In this document: in pieces, positions 58,955 through 64,000 of the stretch
How positions within the stretch are numbered: position 1 is the first letter of the stretch
How the letters are laid out: each line of letters opens with the position of its first letter
NCBI GenBank assembly: GCA_025201705.1
Contig: MU616601.1
Location: 23,923 to 87,922, forward strand
Source: Dissophora ornata
Lineage: Eukaryota; Mortierellomycota; Mortierellomycetes; Mortierellales; Mortierellaceae
Direction: 5' to 3'
Length of the DNA: 64,000 bases
Position numbers and translations under genes: made by a program
The notes under the pieces: model-generated
The model's input: the letters and a program-made list of their open reading frames with translations, nothing else
Database searches by the model: none
What the model was told of the DNA's origin: nothing

Positions 58955-61700
58955 CGTCTGTTTTAAAAAGATGGCAGCAAAGAGGCAAAGAAATGCCCTT
59001 TTATAACAGGTGCCGTGAAATACAGGCTGGAAATAAATAATAAGACAACGGGTGGGTAGGCCGAAAGGCACGTTTTTTTTACACGCAGGATGGAGCTTTT
59101 GCTTGGTCTAACAAACAGGAGCGTGAAAAAGGAGTGACGGGGCGTAATCGAGGAAGGATGGGAATGCTGGCCGAAGGAAGGTTGCTGGAGGGTGAAAACG
59201 AGGTCGGACACTGTCCTCAAAGGCGGTTCGATAATTAGTCGTTTTGATGTGTTGAGGAGCTCGATACTCGAGCAGTAATCTCCAGAGCTTTGTGACTAGT
59301 GGTATAGCTCGTGGTGCTGGCCGATTGGTGATAGTTCTATTGGCGTTTGGGTGGTGGTACGGTGCGAGAGCAATGATGGAAATAATAGCAGTGTAAGGTA
59401 TAGGTAATGTGTGCTTCCCAAGCGGTGGTTGTGAGTGGAGTTGATACGGCAAAGGAGCGAAGGGAGAAGCGGATGGAGTTGTTCGTTTCAAACGAGAGGA
59501 GAAAGAAAGAAGTAAATAAAAAAAAGGGCCTTGAGTCGTTTATATATGCCCGGTGAGGTGCGAGTCGTTTATTCATGCCCGGTGAGGGGCAAGTCCATGA
59601 CAGGGTTTTTGTCTGTTCGTGGGCTGTTGCCAAAAAAATTGGCACTTGGACACACTTTTAAGTTTGAACAACGATAAAAGAGCGTATTCATTCGCTGCAA
59701 TTCAATATGTACACGGTACCACTCTATTGCTATTTATTGCTTCTTATTATGGACACAGTCGCAACACATCAGCACAAAAGGAGAAGGAAGGGGTGAATGA
59801 TAACAGAAAAAGCCGTTGTATCACAAGAACAAGACCATCATACATACAGCACAATGTACCATCCCTTCTTGTGCAGAAGAGATATAAAATTAGATACAGG
59901 TGCAGCTTGACAAACTGGGCCTAATCTCGTTTTCTTCTTCATCCTCGTCCTCACCTCCAGGTATAGACCATAGATCCATAAACTACAGGACCTAGAGGAA
60001 TTGTCTAGTTGTCTAGACAGCAGGGCTGTTTCCTTGTAATCAGCAGCTTCACTAGATCGAATGAACAAACGCCCCTGAGCAAGTTGCATAACTCTCTCGC
60101 TCACGGCCAGGAAAGACACATTAGACTTATTGCGGAAAACAAGTCATTCTTTTGGCCTAATTACACAATCCATCAAGTTTCCGATTAATATTTAATTTAC
60201 GTACAGCCCTGTACTCTTTGTACTCTTGACAAACTAGACAAACTAGACGTGATAACAAGAAGAATGAACCGGTTACCCGTGTATGTGAGCCGGGGCTGTA
60301 TCAGTAGTATTGGCTCCTAGCTAGTGCCATGTGTCCATCCCCGGGACAAGCCAATTGATCTTCCCACATCCACATTCCGTCGCCTTCTCGTAACTTTCGT
60401 GTAGTTCGTAACTCTCTGGTTTTTTTTCCTCATCCCCGATCTTGACGCGGAAACGATGTGCTTAGTTCGCGACGAGCAAAGAGATAAAGATAGAGAGAGA
60501 GGAGAGACAAAACGAGAGCTGTTAGAAGAAAAGCGTTGAGAGCTTTCGAGCAACTACAAGGGTGTCCTCGGTGTCCAGCTGTTCTGTAAGACCAAATTTA
60601 GTCTTTGGTGTTTCTCCATTGGTTCAAAACGGGTCTTGAAAAAAGATAATAAAACGTTTACTGGGGAGAGGGGTACGCCCTTCGTCTAGTGGCACAATGC
60701 TCATCCACTCCTTGATCCACGATGCAGGTGGACCAGTGTCCCAAGGACTCTAAATCTTTAGTTCGTGCAAGCGGAGTGGGCAAATAAGAGTTGGCATGGC
60801 AATTTTGTGGCTTGCTGACGCTTGTGCCGTGCTGTTTTGTTGGCGCCAGCTCTCACAAATCAGAGCCAGCATGTCCGTATTTAATTGTATGCAGAAATTG
60901 CAATTTCGGTTGTCAAACATGGCGTCACTCTGAACGTGTGTTTCCCGAACGGCAACGCCCACAAGACAGGAGGACAGCAAAGAGAGAGGAATGCACTAAT
61001 AATAAGTACACACACGCTATTTTCTCTCATACCCACAATTTTTCTCATCACGTCTTTTTCTATTTTTCTTTCAGGTGTCAGCATAAATGCTCTCAACAAA
61101 ACTTATCCCAGGATCAGAAATTAAAGACGACAAAAAGGGGGATCTCGAACAAAACAGACTCCTTTCTCGGAGTGTACAGTACATGTATACCGAGCGTTTC
61201 AACGTCTTTACCTAGACTTTTCGTTCATTTTCTTCCGATCCCCTGCAATCCCTTCCCCTGTTCCCTTCTCCCATGATAGCCTAATCTTGTAAATTTAAAA
61301 AAAAGTATGAGGGTAAGCAGACACTTTTATCGATCAAGAATCTGCATGCAGAGTCCTTTCGAGCACGCTGGATCATAGTGTACTGTGTATACACATGAAC
61401 GTGAACACAAGGCTATTGAATCACTGCCCTATTCTAAAAATATATGCACAACTGCCTGGGTAGAACTCTAATTTTGTAATATCAATCTTGACCAAAAAAG
61501 GGAGCACTTTGGCCTGTGACCCAATTCTGAGTGATACGGATCTCGCTGATATCATCACACTGCCAAAAAATATATGATGCTGTAAGCACGAAAGAGTGTG
61601 GGGTTTTATTCCCTTTTGAGGTTGTGGTAATCGAAGATGCCATGTTTCAACAGGGGCTATGTCATTCGCCATGACGCTTCTCTCTTGGCCGCGCTGATGG
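58955..61700. other. 5' flank of the O-fucosyltransferase gene and gene-free DNA
   Basis: The first 500 bases are leader/promoter. It includes a 29-bp tandem duplication (59533-59590). From 59600 to 61700 no open frame has a recognisable domain or consistent splice pattern. Confidence 0.4.
59533..59590. repeat. 29-bp direct tandem repeat (two copies)
   Basis: Two adjacent copies of GAGTCGTTTATN(2)ATGCCCGGTGAGGNGC differing at three or so positions, about 580 bp upstream of the O-fucosyltransferase start. Confidence 0.85.
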
Positions 61701-62920
61701 GCACTGGTAGCGAGTGGACGAAGAGAAGGCTAGAAGACCATGAGCCACAACCGTTCAAAGTTGTATGAAGTTTAAAAAAAGATGGTGAACGCTCAAGATT
61801 TGGCATTCGTCTGTGCCCAGCCTCTGGGACTCATGCAAATAAAATTTAGTGCTTGGTTCTGTGTCAAGGAAGACTCCAATAACGGTTTTGGATATCGGAC
61901 CTTCATCTAATACGTTCGATTTCTTTGTTGCTTACAATATTGTGGGCCAGAATGCTGCGACATGGCTCTGCTATACCTGCAGTAGCCTTCATTTGGACGC
62001 TGAAGGTACTCCTAGTCAAGGCTCTGAGGTTTTCTTCGCCTTCAGAAGGAGCCTGTCCGTATTGCTTTTAATAGCTTGTGGAGCCAACTCTGTTTCTTCG
62101 TTCAGCTCGGAGTACGACCCCACTGCAACGAGGAAGGACGAATTTGTGGTCATTATACGATCCCGGATGTTGGTAAGGCCCTTTCCACCATACCAAACAA
62201 TGCATGCAATTTTACCAGCGGCAAAGTCACAAAGCTGTGAACGTATTTGCTTAAGGCCTCGCAAGTCCTGTCGCCCTACCAATAATGATGTATTAATTGC
62301 AATGTCCTCTTAATTTTGCGTCGACTCTTTGCCTCCATTTCCTCCGTTTCCTCCCTTTTGGTCCTGTCGGGACCACTCTATTATATTTCCGAAATCCTAT
62401 TGCGCGCTTGAGTATATATGCTACAGGAGATAATTCGGATTGATTCCTATTTGCAATGGGAATGGACCCTGAAACTGATAGTTCTAGCGGCAGCCCTTCG
62501 CTGCTAACTACCTTAGGATCACACAACGTTATGGAATAAGGATAGGTTGATTGGTGTGTTCGTTTAAAGGACATTTTTTTTAATGACCCTGTAGTAGAAA
62601 CCGAACACGCAATAACACTGTCGGTAAGACAAAAAGTTACTCTGGAAGAGGCAAGCCGCGACGCATAACTGGATATCCTCTTTGCTGGCCATAGAAACGT
62701 GCCTGAGGACGAAGAGAATTCCTATAACGACTTTTTGCAGGCACCAATCCAATCCATGGGACAGAGATTGCTCAAAAAAGCTTGATGGATTTCATAGACT
62801 TTGGAGGATTCTAGGTCCGAACTTTTGAGTTTGGTCGTGACGAGTGTATTCTCGGGTTTGAGGGATGAGGACAGAGCAGGATGGCAACCTGCTCTTGATC
62901 TTGCAGTCAATTTGCAATAA
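61701..62920 (-). pseudogene. Possible decayed minus-strand gene
   Basis: Consecutive minus-strand frames (62910-62722, 62752-62564, 62574-62293, 62282-62016) contain protein-like stretches such as SSLKPENTLVTTKLKSSDLE, YILKRAIGFRKYNRVVPTG and SYSELNEETELAPQAIKSN, but are broken by stops and frame changes without convincing introns. No family recognised; could be a relic or chance. Confidence 0.2.
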
Positions 62921-63479
62921 GGTAGCGATCTGTGCTGAAAATTCTCATCAGTTTATGCCTTGCCGTTTTTGCTGGAACTCAAGCATCGCATCAAACAACA
63001 CGAAACCTATCCCACACAGACGTGTCCTAGACCCGCGAGCATTTTTGGCGGTAGCAGAAAGCGAATGGTAGTCATCAACGCCCGTCTAATTTCTTCTCCC
63101 CTGGATCCCAATACGTCTTCCCCTTTCTCCTTCCTCTCTCTCCCCCCCTCCCCCTCCAACATCTATCCTCGGCCCGTTTCTCCCCTCCTCTATATCTTTC
63201 TCCTTCCTATCCCTCTCTTCCCACCATGACATCTTACTCGTTTCCTCCCTCTCCCTCTCCCTAGAACCTCTAACCTGACCTTGTCACGCATTGTTAGGGC
63301 CTTATGTCTTTATGCGCAAAGTCAGGGCAGTTGTCCGTGAACGCAAGCTCTCGCCCCTTGTACGGCGTACTTCTGCAGCTATGCTCAAAAGTCCAAGGGG
63401 GGGACGCCCAGCGACTCGTTTCTTGAAATGGTACTTCCTTGTCTCGTGAATCCACAAAATCTGGAGTAGCTCCCGTTTA

Positions 63480-63510
63480 TTTGCTACGCCCTCTGTGAGG
63501 GCGTAGCAAA
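63480..63510. repeat. Perfect inverted repeat (14-bp arms, 3-base loop)
   Basis: TTTGCTACGCCCTC, loop TGT, then GAGGGCGTAGCAAA. Strong hairpin in either strand; no gene end nearby explains it as a terminator. Confidence 0.9.
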
Positions 63511-63858
63511 AGTATAGATCAGTCAGCTGTATCGCACATCAAGTACAATAATGAAAATGAAACAGGATCCTTAATATATTCTTTGACAACTCATTTTCCT
63601 TTTCGCACCAATTATGGGGGGATGATTAACCAGTCAAAGGGGATAGGAAATGAATTCCAATACTGGTCACTGTGATGAGATCCTTGCTGATGTGGAGTTC
63701 CTGTAGTTGTAGGGGAGTCTCATTCATACATATTATTAATAGATGATTCAACTAGCTTCTTGGCTTTGAGGGCCGTGAGCGCAGCGAAATAACACACATA
63801 TTTTTGAAGACCCTTTGAAATGTGCACTGCGCCTCTTTCGCGCTGCCAAGATATCATT

Positions 63859-63891
63859 ATGGCGTGCGTCTGTAATGCAGCATTACGCCAT
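63859..63891. repeat. Nested palindrome
   Basis: Outer arms ATGGCGT/ACGCCAT, with an inner inverted repeat GTAATGC-A-GCATTAC partly overlapping them. Confidence 0.7.
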
Positions 63892-64000
63892 TTGCGCCGT
63901 TGTCTTCGGGCTTTTTTTCCCCCGCAAATCCCGTCTATTTTCACAAGTCCTTCTTTCATGCATTCGTAACCATGCTTCCGCCACAAGAATAGATTCTTTT

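Larger units (their letters stand above)
62921..64000. other. Right-edge region without a supported gene
   Basis: CT-rich run at 63090-63270, a 14-bp-arm hairpin at 63480-63510 and a nested palindrome at 63859-63891. An 88-residue basic minus-strand frame (63986-63720) has no recognisable domain. Confidence 0.35.

Noticed and set aside
60670..60740. tRNA-like A-box (TCGTCTAGTGGC)
   Set aside because: No matching B-box or cloverleaf follows.

Overview
This is a stretch of nuclear chromosome from a filamentous fungus. Nearly every gene is split by short GT-AG introns of about 50-150 bp. The set includes fungal hallmarks: a URA2-type CPSase-ATCase fusion with a dead dihydroorotase domain, an oligopeptide transporter, NTA1, a Hac1-type bZIP factor and GPI-anchored wall proteins. 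The flavour (O-fucosyltransferase, VTT-domain protein, complex I assembly factors, large Thr/Ala repeat protein) suggests an early-diverging lineage such as Mortierellomycota or Mucoromycota; that placement is an inference.

Layout. Left edge: first codons of a minus-strand gene (1-43) facing URA2 (1330-8590, +). After a gene-poor stretch comes a secreted GPI-anchored protein (10665-11559, -). Four genes follow with mitochondrial, Fe-S or protein-turnover roles: NAR1 (14375-16611, -), a TMEM242-like protein (16945-17818, -), NDUFAF2 (17960-18879, -) and NTA1 (19124-20744, +). The last two diverge across a promoter holding a long CA microsatellite. Next are an OPT transporter (23962-26246, +), kinetochore NUF2 (27885-29782, +), a 1030-residue repeat protein (29920-33112, -), a cytochrome b5/MAPR protein (33958-34818, +) and a second GPI-anchored protein (36959-37570, +). 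Then come a HAC1/XBP1-like bZIP gene (38429-39963, +), a small unknown gene (40464-41104, -), a peroxisomal acyl-CoA oxidase (41636-44252, +), a VTT/TMEM41-type membrane protein (44415-46773, -), a mitochondrial ICT1/PTH4-type hydrolase (48688-50076, +), a G-protein alpha subunit (53373-55903, +) and a GDP-fucose O-fucosyltransferase-like type II membrane protein (57072-58954, -). I could support no gene with confidence in the last 5 kb.

Most gene models were rebuilt by eye from open frames and splice sites. In each spliced model the exon phases close exactly, which is strong internal support.

The main result is in the HAC1-like gene. Ordinary splicing puts the bZIP exon into a frame that runs past the acidic activation domain. 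Two 7-nt loops of Ire1 type (CTG|CAGC and CGG|CAGC) flank a 41-nt segment whose removal shifts exactly into the acidic frame, as in HAC1/XBP1. The 5' hairpin stem is built across the junction of the preceding spliceosomal intron, so normal splicing would be needed before Ire1 can act. The unspliced frame stays open past the acidic domain and contains a hydrophobic segment, reminiscent of XBP1u.
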